From positions 62,001 through 126,000 of the forward strand of contig CALVAO010000002.1 of assembly GCA_944325515.1 (NCBI GenBank): a stretch of DNA of 64,000 nt, written 5' to 3'. Below the pieces are notes generated by a model. That model was not told the DNA's origin, made no database searches, and saw only the letters and a program-made list of their open reading frames with translations. Both the position numbers and the translations under genes were made by a program. Origin of the DNA: Candidatus Gastranaerophilales bacterium (GTDB lineage Bacteria; Cyanobacteriota; Vampirovibrionia; Gastranaerophilales; Gastranaerophilaceae). Positions 17,492 through 25,252 of the stretch are shown piece after piece; the first letter of the stretch is position 1, and each line of letters opens with the position of its first letter.

Positions 17492-17587
17492 CTTATACCT
17501 CAATAGAATGATTTTAGCACAAAAACACTGGAAAAATTTCAAAAATAGTTTATAATGAACATGCAATGTATAATTCTGGACAGTATT

Positions 17588-17848
17588 ATGTCTTTTGATT
17601 TCAGTAATATCAACCCGATCAGAACAGAAGCAACATACAAAGACGGCGGCGGTTTAGGCGGCGGTGGAATGTATATGCGTCAAAAACGCAAGCGTAAAGA
17701 TGAAGAAGAGGAAGATATTTTTGAACGCAGTGAAGAAAAAGATCCTAACGAAATTGAACTTGTATCCGAAGAAATAAAAGCGCAGGATATTCCGGACTCA
17801 ACGATGTTTAATAAATTCGTAAACTGGTTTAGAATAGGCAGAGATTAA
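17588..17848 (+). CDS. Small acidic/Gly-rich protein
   Basis: This is an 86-aa protein. The ATG at 17588 is preferred over 17555, because TATAAT at 17551-17556 is a likely -10 box and would place the upstream ATG before the transcript start. The sequence begins MSFDFSNINPIR, then a glycine run (DGGGLGGGGMYMRQ), a basic patch (KRKRK) and a strongly acidic stretch (DEEEEDIF). It ends TMFNKFVNWFRIGRD. No known family. Its 3' end overlaps the convergent gene at 17845 by 4 bases. Confidence 0.65.
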   Translation: MSFDFSNINPIRTEATYKDGGGLGGGGMYMRQKRKRKDEEEEDIFERSEEKDPNEIELVSEEIKAQDIPDSTMFNKFVNWFRIGRD

Positions 17849-18228
17849 GATTTTTTCGTAAAGAAATCTTTGACTTTATTATAGTATTTTATGGCGAAGT
17901 CTTTTGTTTTATGGCAGAGATTATAGCACTGTTTTGTTATTTTATTTGACTTTTCCAAAAAAGTTTTAATCTTCCCGTCATTTAGTTTACCAATTGCATT
18001 TGTTTTGTGTACATACCCGAGTCCGCCGATAACAGCAGCTGCAAACAATGCAAGCCCGACGATGGATTTCCCTACACTTTCGGCTGTATCGTTTTTTCCT
18101 GTATTTCCTCTAAAGCATACCGAATCACCGCACTGTTGTCCGGAAATTGTTTCACGCTTTTGCGGCGCGAGATTTCTTTTAGCGACACTGCCGGATGTTT
18201 CACTACCGTAAAAGCTTACATAATTCAT
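17845..18228 (-). CDS. Small membrane protein with N-terminal FxG motifs
   Basis: This is a 127-aa protein. ATG 18228 has a strong GGAGG 6 bases upstream. The N-terminus MNYVSFYGSE and residues about 38-42 (VCFRGN) each carry the aromatic-x-G motif seen in several unknown proteins of this window. Residues about 55-75 (VGKSIVGLALFAAAVIGGLGYV) form one membrane segment. The tail is Lys-rich and helical with two cysteines. A single-pass membrane protein with a basic tail is likely. Function unknown. Confidence 0.75.
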   Translation of the reverse strand: MNYVSFYGSETSGSVAKRNLAPQKRETISGQQCGDSVCFRGNTGKNDTAESVGKSIVGLALFAAAVIGGLGYVHKTNAIGKLNDGKIKTFLEKSNKITKQCYNLCHKTKDFAIKYYNKVKDFFTKKS

Positions 18229-18443
18229 AACAAACCTCCAGATTTTGTACACTACCTATATCATGTAAAACATTTTTTCTACAAAAATTGCGTTTTTGTT
18301 ACAAATCTTTACATCAAATCTAAGGTGGATTCACGAGGTTATATTTTTTTAACAAAACAGGTAAAGATTATATAAATATTTCACTGAAATCCGCATTTTT
18401 ATACTATACTTGAGTTGTAATATAAGTATATGGAGAAAGAGGA

Positions 18444-19271
18444 ATGACAAATACATTATTAGAAAAAACAAATATCCATCCGTCAGCAGTAATCCACCCT
18501 TCTGCAGAAATTGCCGAAGGTGTTACTATCGGACCTAATGTCGTAATCGGGGAAGGTGTAAAAATCGGAAAAGGAACAAGAGTTATTGCAAATGCATACA
18601 TTGAATTTGCAGAAATAGGTGAAAACTGCACAATTTCTCCATTCTCTACTATCGGTTCAGAACCGCAGGATTTAGGCTACAAAGGCGAACCAACAAAAGT
18701 TGTTATCGGTAACGGCACTATCATAAAAGAAAATGTTACAATACACAGAGGAGCTGCATGCGGCGATTTCACTACCAGAATAGGAAACAAATGCCTGCTG
18801 ATGGTTGGCTCTCATATTGCTCATAACTGTGTTCTTGAAGATGAAGTTATTCTCGCCAATCTGGTAACTTTAGGCGGACACGTTCATGTTGGCTTTGGTG
18901 CATTCGTCGGCGGAATGAGTGTTTTCCATCAAAATATAAGAATCGGTTCAATGGCTATTATAAGCGGCTTTTCTGCTTCTAGGCAGGACATCCTTCCATA
19001 CTCTAAAGGAGAAGGCAGACCGCCTGTTCCAAGAGGCTTAAACGTAATCGCTATGAAAAGACGCGGTGTTACACAAGAAGTCAGAACCGCAACCAATGAA
19101 GCGTTTAAGTTATTGATTTCTGAAGATTTAAATACAACACAGGCTATTGAAAAAATAAAAGCTGAAATACCAATGAATGAATATATCGAAAACATGATTG
19201 AATTTATTCAGACATCAAAAAGAGGAGTTCTTTTAAAAACTCATAAGTCAGGATATCAATCCTTAGAATAA
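18444..19271 (+). CDS. lpxA: UDP-N-acetylglucosamine O-acyltransferase LpxA
   Basis: This is a 275-aa protein that catalyses the first step of lipid A synthesis, adding a 3-hydroxyacyl chain from ACP to UDP-GlcNAc. Residues 1-190 show the hexapeptide left-handed beta-helix (IHPSAVI, AEIAEGVTIGPN, VVIGEGVKIG). The catalytic histidine sits in GSHIAHNC. The C-terminal helical bundle (residues 190-260) is present. It lies alone rather than in the common lpxD-fabZ-lpxA cluster. GAAAGAGG precedes the ATG. The gene argues for an LPS-bearing outer membrane. A 15-bp terminator hairpin follows. Confidence 0.95.
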   Translation: MTNTLLEKTNIHPSAVIHPSAEIAEGVTIGPNVVIGEGVKIGKGTRVIANAYIEFAEIGENCTISPFSTIGSEPQDLGYKGEPTKVVIGNGTIIKENVTIHRGAACGDFTTRIGNKCLLMVGSHIAHNCVLEDEVILANLVTLGGHVHVGFGAFVGGMSVFHQNIRIGSMAIISGFSASRQDILPYSKGEGRPPVPRGLNVIAMKRRGVTQEVRTATNEAFKLLISEDLNTTQAIEKIKAEIPMNEYIENMIEFIQTSKRGVLLKTHKSGYQSLE

Positions 19272-19290
19272 TTTTACAATTGATACAAAA

Positions 19291-19327
19291 TAAAAGCTGG
19301 TTGAATAAGTCTTTCAACCAGCTTTTA
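19291..19327. terminator. 15-bp hairpin after lpxA
   Basis: The arm at 19291-19305 (TAAAAGCTGGTTGAA) pairs perfectly with 19313-19327 around a 7-base loop. The stem begins and ends in A/T runs, so it can serve both strands, including the small minus-strand gene at 19413. Confidence 0.85.
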
Positions 19328-19412
19328 TTATATAAAATATTTTTATCACAAAGGGATTGGACAAAAGCAAGTTTATATAAAGGGTAATAATTACAATTAA
19401 TCCTCAAAATGA

Positions 19413-19604
19413 TTATTTTTTACATAATATTAAGTTTTGTAAACCGCTTAAAAGCTTACATTTACTATCTTTTAGTCCATTCATACTGCTTTGATAAAAA
19501 TATTTAAAACTCCCGCTTGACATTAATTTCTTATGTGCAATAATATAAATACACACTTTAAGTGTAGCCGAAACACTAAATAGCAAAATATACCCCAAAA
19601 TCAT
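19413..19604 (-). CDS. Possible small membrane protein
   Basis: This is a 63-aa frame. Residues 1-25 (MILGYILLFSVSATLKVCIYII) are hydrophobic, and the remainder is basic with two cysteines near the end. A good Shine-Dalgarno, CTAGGAG, lies 6 bases upstream of the ATG, which is the main argument that it is real. The shared terminator hairpin at 19291-19327 would end its transcript. No family is recognised, and it could be spurious. Confidence 0.4.
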   Translation of the reverse strand: MILGYILLFSVSATLKVCIYIIAHKKLMSSGSFKYFYQSSMNGLKDSKCKLLSGLQNLILCKK

Positions 19605-19733
19605 ATAAACTCCTAGATAATAAACACTAAAAAGACCATTAGGATGCAGAAAACAAAACCCACTCGAAACACACCGGGTGGTTTTTTTTATGTCTTATAT
19701 ATAATTTAGTTTTAAGGTTGTATAATAAACAAT

Positions 19734-20549
19734 ATGCTGACAACCTGTCTTGGTGTATTAATAAGAATATTCTCAAACTCGTTTCTTAATGTTTTTCAAA
19801 AGATATTGACTAACAAAGGACAGAGCTCTTCTGTTGTTAATTTCTATACTTATTTAGGTCTGAGCATTATTGGTATGGGATTTTTTAAAAGCGTATCATT
19901 GGAAATTATTCCGCTTGCATTGCTAATGGGACTTTTAGGCGCTATAGGCAATTATTTTATAATAAAAGCACTATCTTTAGGAGAACTCTCCGCTTTAGCG
20001 CCGGTTAATTCATATAAACCTGTAGCCGCATTAATTATAGGAATTTTCTTTTTAAATGAAATTCCATCATTTAAAGCCATTCTGGGTATTATATTAATAA
20101 TAGCAGGAACCTATTTTATATTTGATAACCATGGCAAAAATAATTTAAAAGCTATTTATTATAGAATTCTGGCATTAATTTTTTCTGCTGCAGAAGCAGT
20201 AGTTATAAAAAAAATTGTTTTATTGACTAATGTCACAGAATCCTTTATTTTATGGTCTTTTACCGGACTTTTGTTTTCATTTTTGTTTATGATTATATCT
20301 AAACATAAACCACAGATAAAATCATATAAGCATCAAATCTTATTAATCCTTGCTGTAGGCGCAATGCAATATTCGACAAATTATGTATTCTCAAAAATTA
20401 ATATTGCCTATGCACTGGCATTATTTCAATTGTCAAGCATATTGAGTGTTTTTCTCGGAGCAAACATGTTTCATGAGAGTAATATTGGAAAAAAACTTTT
20501 TGGTTCTGCAATAATGACCATTGGGGCTGTTATCATAATTTTAACTTAA
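19734..20549 (+). CDS. EamA/DMT-family transporter
   Basis: This is a 271-aa inner-membrane protein with about nine or ten hydrophobic helices in two EamA repeats. The first repeat includes LSLGELSALAPVNSYKPVAALIIGIFFLNE and the second IAYALALFQLSSILSVFLGANMFHE, the characteristic family segments. DMT transporters export or import small metabolites, and the substrate cannot be told from sequence. The start at 19734 has no clear ribosome-binding site. The stop overlaps the convergent tag gene by 4 bases. Confidence 0.88.
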   Translation: MLTTCLGVLIRIFSNSFLNVFQKILTNKGQSSSVVNFYTYLGLSIIGMGFFKSVSLEIIPLALLMGLLGAIGNYFIIKALSLGELSALAPVNSYKPVAALIIGIFFLNEIPSFKAILGIILIIAGTYFIFDNHGKNNLKAIYYRILALIFSAAEAVVIKKIVLLTNVTESFILWSFTGLLFSFLFMIISKHKPQIKSYKHQILLILAVGAMQYSTNYVFSKINIAYALALFQLSSILSVFLGANMFHESNIGKKLFGSAIMTIGAVIIILT

Positions 20550-21091
20550 TATTTAAAACACTCTATATCATGGTCATCAACAACACCAATGGCTTGAAGG
20601 TAAGAATAAATGATTATGGTACCGACATATTTCATTCCGCGCTTTTTTAAATCTTTAGAGATTTTATCTGATAAAGGCGTGCTTGCGGGAAGTGTTTCGC
20701 CGGATTTTCTTTTTATAATTTTATTATCTGTAAAACCCCATATATAATTTGCAAAAGAGCCATATTCTTTTTGTATTTCAATAAAAATTCCGGCATTTTT
20801 TATAGCAGCTTCTATTTTGCTTCGACTCCTTATAATTTTTTCATCTTTAAGAAGCTCTTCAATTTTAGAATTATTATATTGTGCAATTTTCGCTGCATCA
20901 AACCCATCAAAAGCTTTTCTGAATGCTTCACGCTTTTTTAATACTGTAATCCATGACAATCCTGCTTGAAAAGATTCCAAAATCAGAAGTTCAAATAATT
21001 CCTTATCATTGTACTTAGGAACTCCCCATTCCTCATCATGGTACTTAACATAAATCTCAGATTTCTCATCTACCCAAAAACATCTTTTCAT
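20546..21091 (-). CDS. tag: DNA-3-methyladenine glycosylase I
   Basis: This is a 181-aa base-excision repair enzyme that removes 3-methyladenine from DNA. The N-terminal CFWVDEKSEIYVKYHDEEWG and the C-terminal DDHDIECF together provide the zinc-binding Cys/His ligands (C4, H in YHD, and HxxxC near the end). LLILESFQAGLSW is the catalytic-region signature. Length is typical. It is convergent with the EamA transporter. Confidence 0.96.
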   Translation of the reverse strand: MKRCFWVDEKSEIYVKYHDEEWGVPKYNDKELFELLILESFQAGLSWITVLKKREAFRKAFDGFDAAKIAQYNNSKIEELLKDEKIIRSRSKIEAAIKNAGIFIEIQKEYGSFANYIWGFTDNKIIKRKSGETLPASTPLSDKISKDLKKRGMKYVGTIIIYSYLQAIGVVDDHDIECFKY

Positions 21092-21327
21092 AGTAATTAC
21101 ACCTTAATATATTATTTCCTTTATAATATCATACATTAAGAAATCCTTGTATTATATTCCTCACAAACAGATATTCCTCGTGTAATAAAGTTGACAGACA
21201 ATCAAATGAGAAGTCGTCTTGTAAGTTTTTTGTCATCTTGAAAGCGTAGAAAATCGGGGGTAAATGAAGAGGAGTAAACTTACCCGGCGTATTTGCGGAC
21301 AGACGGAAGTAAATGTATATGTCCGGA

Positions 21328-21864
21328 TTATAACGCTTTTATACCAAGCAGTATCAATAAAATACCCGCAGTAATTTCAAGCCCTCTTGTAGGAAAATTT
21401 TTGAGCCTGCCGCCAAACCAGAAACCGAGAGATGAATTAACATAAGTGACTATTATAAATAAAAGCGCCGGTTTTAAAATCTTATTCCCGAATAAAGAGA
21501 GCGAAATCCCTGCAGAAAAAGCATCGATACTGGTTGCAACAGCAACAAGAAATAAGCATTTTATATCTATGCACAATTGTTTTGCATCTTTTTTTTCAAA
21601 AGCTTCCTTTATAAACCTTAAACCGAGGTAAACAAATATGAGAAAAACTATTATTCCTGCATACGGCTGAATATATGTTTTTACAAACCCGGTTAAATAA
21701 TAGCCTATAACAGGCATAAGCCCTTGGAAAATACCGGTAAATGACGCCAAGAGGGCAGAATTTTGCAGACGTTTTTCATTGTACGCCAATCCGTAAGAAA
21801 ATGAAACAATGCAAGCGTCAATTGACAGAGCTATAGCTAAAAAGAATATTTCAGTGTATGACAA
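21328..21864 (-). CDS. mntP: MntP-family manganese efflux pump
   Basis: This is a 178-aa inner-membrane protein with six predicted helices in two inverted repeats. The paired aspartate motifs ALSIDACIVSFSYG (residues 12-25) and ATSIDAFSAGISL (about 110-122) are the signature of the MntP/DUF204 family, which exports Mn2+. Length agrees with the family. The similar sporulation protein YtaF belongs to the same fold, so substrate assignment is moderate. No yybP-ykoY manganese riboswitch was recognised in the short upstream gap. Confidence 0.85.
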   Translation of the reverse strand: MSYTEIFFLAIALSIDACIVSFSYGLAYNEKRLQNSALLASFTGIFQGLMPVIGYYLTGFVKTYIQPYAGIIVFLIFVYLGLRFIKEAFEKKDAKQLCIDIKCLFLVAVATSIDAFSAGISLSLFGNKILKPALLFIIVTYVNSSLGFWFGGRLKNFPTRGLEITAGILLILLGIKAL

Positions 21865-21952
21865 GCAGCCTCCAAGTTTATATGTTTAGGGATTGAGGAG
21901 AATTTAGACTCGCTCATTTGGCGTTTTTATCTCCGTACCTTCACCCTTCATT

Positions 21953-23341
21953 CTAAAAAACATCCGTCTTAATAGGATTTTTGAATTTTGTAATACTTCC
22001 CTGGAATAGGAGCTTAACAGTTCCTACCGGACCGTTTCTGTGTTTTGCAACGATAATTTCCGCCTCACCCTTGTTAGCAGCTTTTTCTGCAGCTTCTTCC
22101 TCATCATTGGAGTTTTTGTAATACTCGTCACGATAAATAAACATTACTATATCTGCGTCTTGTTCAATAGAACCGGATTCTCTTAAGTCTGAAAGCATCG
22201 GGCGTTTATCAGTTCTGCTTTCTACAGCACGTGACAATTGTGAAAGTGCAATTATAGGAACATTTAATTCCTTCGCCAGAATCTTCAAACCTCTTGAAAT
22301 ACTGGAAATCTGCTGCATTCTGTCCTCTCTTCCGGTTCCTTCAATAAGCTGCAAATAGTCGATGACGATTAATCCGAGATTTTTTTCTGCCATTGCTAAT
22401 CTTCTGCACTTTGCTCTCAAATCCGTAATTGTACAGCCTGCAGTATCATCAATATAAATAGGAGCTTCCGTAAAGCTATTCATTGCAACAGCGAGCTTTT
22501 CCCAATCCTTTGCCTGCATGTTTCCGGTCTTAAGCCTTTGAGTATTAACTTCTGCCTCCGAACACAAAAGACGCTGAACAAGCTGTTCTTTTGACATTTC
22601 TAAAGAAAAAACTGCAACCGGAGTACTGGCTCTAAGTGCAACATTCTGGGCGATATTAAGAGCAAAAGCCGTTTTCCCCATTGCAGGACGCGCCGCTAAA
22701 ATTATTAAATCCGACTTCTGAAGCCCGTTAGTGAAGTCATCCAAATCGTAAAAACCTGTCGGCACACCGGTCAAAGTTCCTTTGTTATTATAACGTTCTT
22801 CGATTTTTGCGTATGTATCATAAACAAGATCTTTAATCGGTGCAAGGGATTTGGAAGCTTTTTGAGAAGCTATATCAAAAATCAGTTTTTCTGCGTATTC
22901 CAGCGATTCTTCTATAGGGTTCAAGTCATAGCCGGAAGCCACAATTTCAGAGCCTGCGTTGATTAAAGAGCGTTTTATGGCTTTTTCCTGTACTATTTTG
23001 GAATAATATTCCACGTTTGCTGTTGTAATTGTTTTGTAGCTTAAGTCGTTAATAAAAGCACGTCCGCCTACCAGTTCAAGCTTTTGATTAATGTTTAAAA
23101 TATCTGAAACAGATACAATGTCTATTTTGTCTTCGCCGTTATAAAGCTGCAGCATTGCCTCATACACATAACGGTGCGCCGGTTTGTAAAAAGATTCCGG
23201 TTTCAAGTGTTCAACAATTTTATTCATACAGGCGGGATTAACCAGTATTGCGCCGAGTATTGCTTCTTCCGCATCAATATTTTGAGGCATCAGCTGTGAT
23301 AAATCTTCCTGTTGTTTCTTTTTAGTGTATGTTGTCGGCAT
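21953..23341 (-). CDS. dnaB: Replicative DNA helicase DnaB
   Basis: This is a 462-aa protein from ATG 23341 (CGGAG 7 bases upstream); the open frame extends further but overlaps proS. It is the hexameric helicase that unwinds the replication fork and binds primase. The N-terminal helical domain begins MPQNIDAEEAILGAIL. The RecA-like domain has Walker A (ARPAMGKTAF), Walker B (LIVIDYLQLI) and the DnaB motif LSQLSRAVE. Length is normal, so there is no intein. It starts 10 bases after the proS stop, and the two are probably co-transcribed. Confidence 0.97.
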   Translation of the reverse strand: MPTTYTKKKQQEDLSQLMPQNIDAEEAILGAILVNPACMNKIVEHLKPESFYKPAHRYVYEAMLQLYNGEDKIDIVSVSDILNINQKLELVGGRAFINDLSYKTITTANVEYYSKIVQEKAIKRSLINAGSEIVASGYDLNPIEESLEYAEKLIFDIASQKASKSLAPIKDLVYDTYAKIEERYNNKGTLTGVPTGFYDLDDFTNGLQKSDLIILAARPAMGKTAFALNIAQNVALRASTPVAVFSLEMSKEQLVQRLLCSEAEVNTQRLKTGNMQAKDWEKLAVAMNSFTEAPIYIDDTAGCTITDLRAKCRRLAMAEKNLGLIVIDYLQLIEGTGREDRMQQISSISRGLKILAKELNVPIIALSQLSRAVESRTDKRPMLSDLRESGSIEQDADIVMFIYRDEYYKNSNDEEEAAEKAANKGEAEIIVAKHRNGPVGTVKLLFQGSITKFKNPIKTDVF

Positions 23342-23351
23342 ATAGACTCCG

Positions 23352-25097
23352 TTACTTAATATTATGTACTGCTGTAACAACAATTTCAGCCGCTTCTTCC
23401 GGCTTAATATTTGAGAGTTCTCCGGTTTCACGGACTTTGAATTCTACTAACCCGTCTGTAATAGTTTTACCTACAGTAATTCTGTAGGGGAAACCAATTA
23501 AATCAGCATCTTTGAATTTTACGCCAGCACGTTCATCTCTGTCATCAATAACAACTTCAACGCCGTGTTTTCTTAAAGTTTCGTAGATATCCTTTGCAAC
23601 TTTCATCTGCAAATCATCTTTTGTACTTACCGGAATCACAATTGCGTGATATGGAGCAATTGCAAGAGGCCATTTGATACCGTGTTCATCATAATGTGCT
23701 TCGACAGCAGCAGCCGCTGTTCTTGAAATACCAATGCCGTAACATCCCATGATATAAGGTTTTGTTTTGCCGTCAATATCTGTATAAACCGCATTCATAG
23801 GTTTTGAGTATTTTGTTCCCAGTTGAAAAATGTTTCCGACTTCTATTCCGCGGGTAACTTTTAACGGTTTTCCGCATTGAGGACATAATTCGCCTGCTTC
23901 TACAAGCCTTATGTCGGTAACAACAGAAGGAAGTTCCACATCAGCCCCCCAGTTATAACCTACTCCGTGTTTATCTTTTTGATTTATTCCGATAACAAAA
24001 TTTTTCATTTCTTTTACAGTTTCATCGGCAATGACAGTAACAGGATAGCCGTTATACTCTTTCAACCCTTTTGGACCAATAAATCCTTTTTCGGCTTCAA
24101 AACCATTTACTGCCATCATTTCTTCTATCTCGCCTGCGGTTGCAATTCTTATATCAACACCGCCAAAAGCATTCATCAGCTTGGTTTCTTCAACTGCTTT
24201 ATCCCCTCTGATTAATGCAAGGACAGGCTTTTTATCAATAATATAAACCAGAGTTTTAACAATCAATGTTGCCGGAATATTTAAAAATTTGCATAATTCT
24301 TCTATAGAATGTGTATCGGGTGTATCAACGACTTCCGGTTTTGTATAATCACCTGCGGTTATTGCATCCGGAAGTTTAGAAACAGCATGGTTAGAATTTG
24401 CGGAATAGTCGCACCCGTCGCAATAAAATACATCGTTTTCTCCCGCATCAGTATCTGTAATAACCATAAATTCGTGGCTTACGCTTCCGCCTATTGCACC
24501 GGAATCTGATTGAACCATTTTTGTATTGAGTCCGCATCTTTTGAATATTTTTGTATAAGCCTGCGCCATGTTTTGATATTCTTTTTCAAGCCCTTCCTGC
24601 GTTGTATCAAAACTGTAGGCATCTTTCATAATAAATTCGCGCCCTCTTAAAAGCCCGAAACGCGGTCTTACTTCATCGCGGAATTTGGACTGTATTTGAT
24701 ATAAATTAACCGGTAATTGTTTGTATGATTTTAAGCCGTCACGGGCAATGGAAGTAATTATTTCTTCATGCGTTGGTCCAAGGCACATTTCTCTGTCATG
24801 CCTGTCTTTTAGACGCATTAATTCTTTTCCGTAGACATCCCACCTTCCGGATTCTTCCCAGAGTTCTTTCGGCTGTACAAACGGCATAAGAAGTTCCTGC
24901 GCTCCTGCCGAATCCATTTCTTCTCTTACGATATTTTCAATTTTTTTAAGTACACGCCACATTAAAGGCAGATAATTGTATACACCGCTGGTGAGTTTTC
25001 TTATATATCCTGCTCTAACAAGCATTTTATGAGAAATAACTTCCGCATCAGAAGGAAATTCTCTTAAGGTCTGTACAAACAATTTCGACATTTTCAT
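23352..25097 (-). CDS. proS: Prolyl-tRNA synthetase, bacterial type
   Basis: This is a 581-aa class II synthetase that charges tRNA-Pro. ATG 25097 is chosen with AGGGGA upstream; TTG/ATG codons further up lack one. Motif 2 region FRDEVRPRFGLLRGREFIMKDAY and motif 3 GCYGIGISRT are present. Between them lies the bacterial insertion domain (about 225-400), which edits Ala-tRNA-Pro. The C-terminal anticodon-binding domain follows (APYHAIVIPV...). It lies directly upstream of dnaB. Confidence 0.97.
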   Translation of the reverse strand: MKMSKLFVQTLREFPSDAEVISHKMLVRAGYIRKLTSGVYNYLPLMWRVLKKIENIVREEMDSAGAQELLMPFVQPKELWEESGRWDVYGKELMRLKDRHDREMCLGPTHEEIITSIARDGLKSYKQLPVNLYQIQSKFRDEVRPRFGLLRGREFIMKDAYSFDTTQEGLEKEYQNMAQAYTKIFKRCGLNTKMVQSDSGAIGGSVSHEFMVITDTDAGENDVFYCDGCDYSANSNHAVSKLPDAITAGDYTKPEVVDTPDTHSIEELCKFLNIPATLIVKTLVYIIDKKPVLALIRGDKAVEETKLMNAFGGVDIRIATAGEIEEMMAVNGFEAEKGFIGPKGLKEYNGYPVTVIADETVKEMKNFVIGINQKDKHGVGYNWGADVELPSVVTDIRLVEAGELCPQCGKPLKVTRGIEVGNIFQLGTKYSKPMNAVYTDIDGKTKPYIMGCYGIGISRTAAAAVEAHYDEHGIKWPLAIAPYHAIVIPVSTKDDLQMKVAKDIYETLRKHGVEVVIDDRDERAGVKFKDADLIGFPYRITVGKTITDGLVEFKVRETGELSNIKPEEAAEIVVTAVHNIK

Positions 25098-25203
25098 GAT
25101 AATTAATTCCCCTAACTTTTGATTATACATGAGATTCTACCATAAATAGAGCAATCAAAAAAGTTTTTAGGAAATTAAATTGTTCATTCCGCCAAAAGAA
25201 AAA

Positions 25204-25221
25204 CCGGAGTTTTTGCTCCGG
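25204..25221 (-). terminator. Rho-independent terminator of the 848-aa gene
   Basis: CCGGAG and CTCCGG form a perfect stem around a 6-base loop. On the minus strand the stem is followed by TTTTTCTTTT, the expected U-rich tract. Confidence 0.85.
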
Positions 25222-25252
25222 CAATCTCTGGTTAAATACCAATATCTTACAT

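Noticed and set aside
21092-21327. Small RNA gene between tag and mntP
   Set aside because: A TTGACA-like box is present but no paired -10, clear structure or terminator supports an RNA.
21953-23341. Intein in DnaB
   Set aside because: The protein has normal length and uninterrupted Walker motifs.
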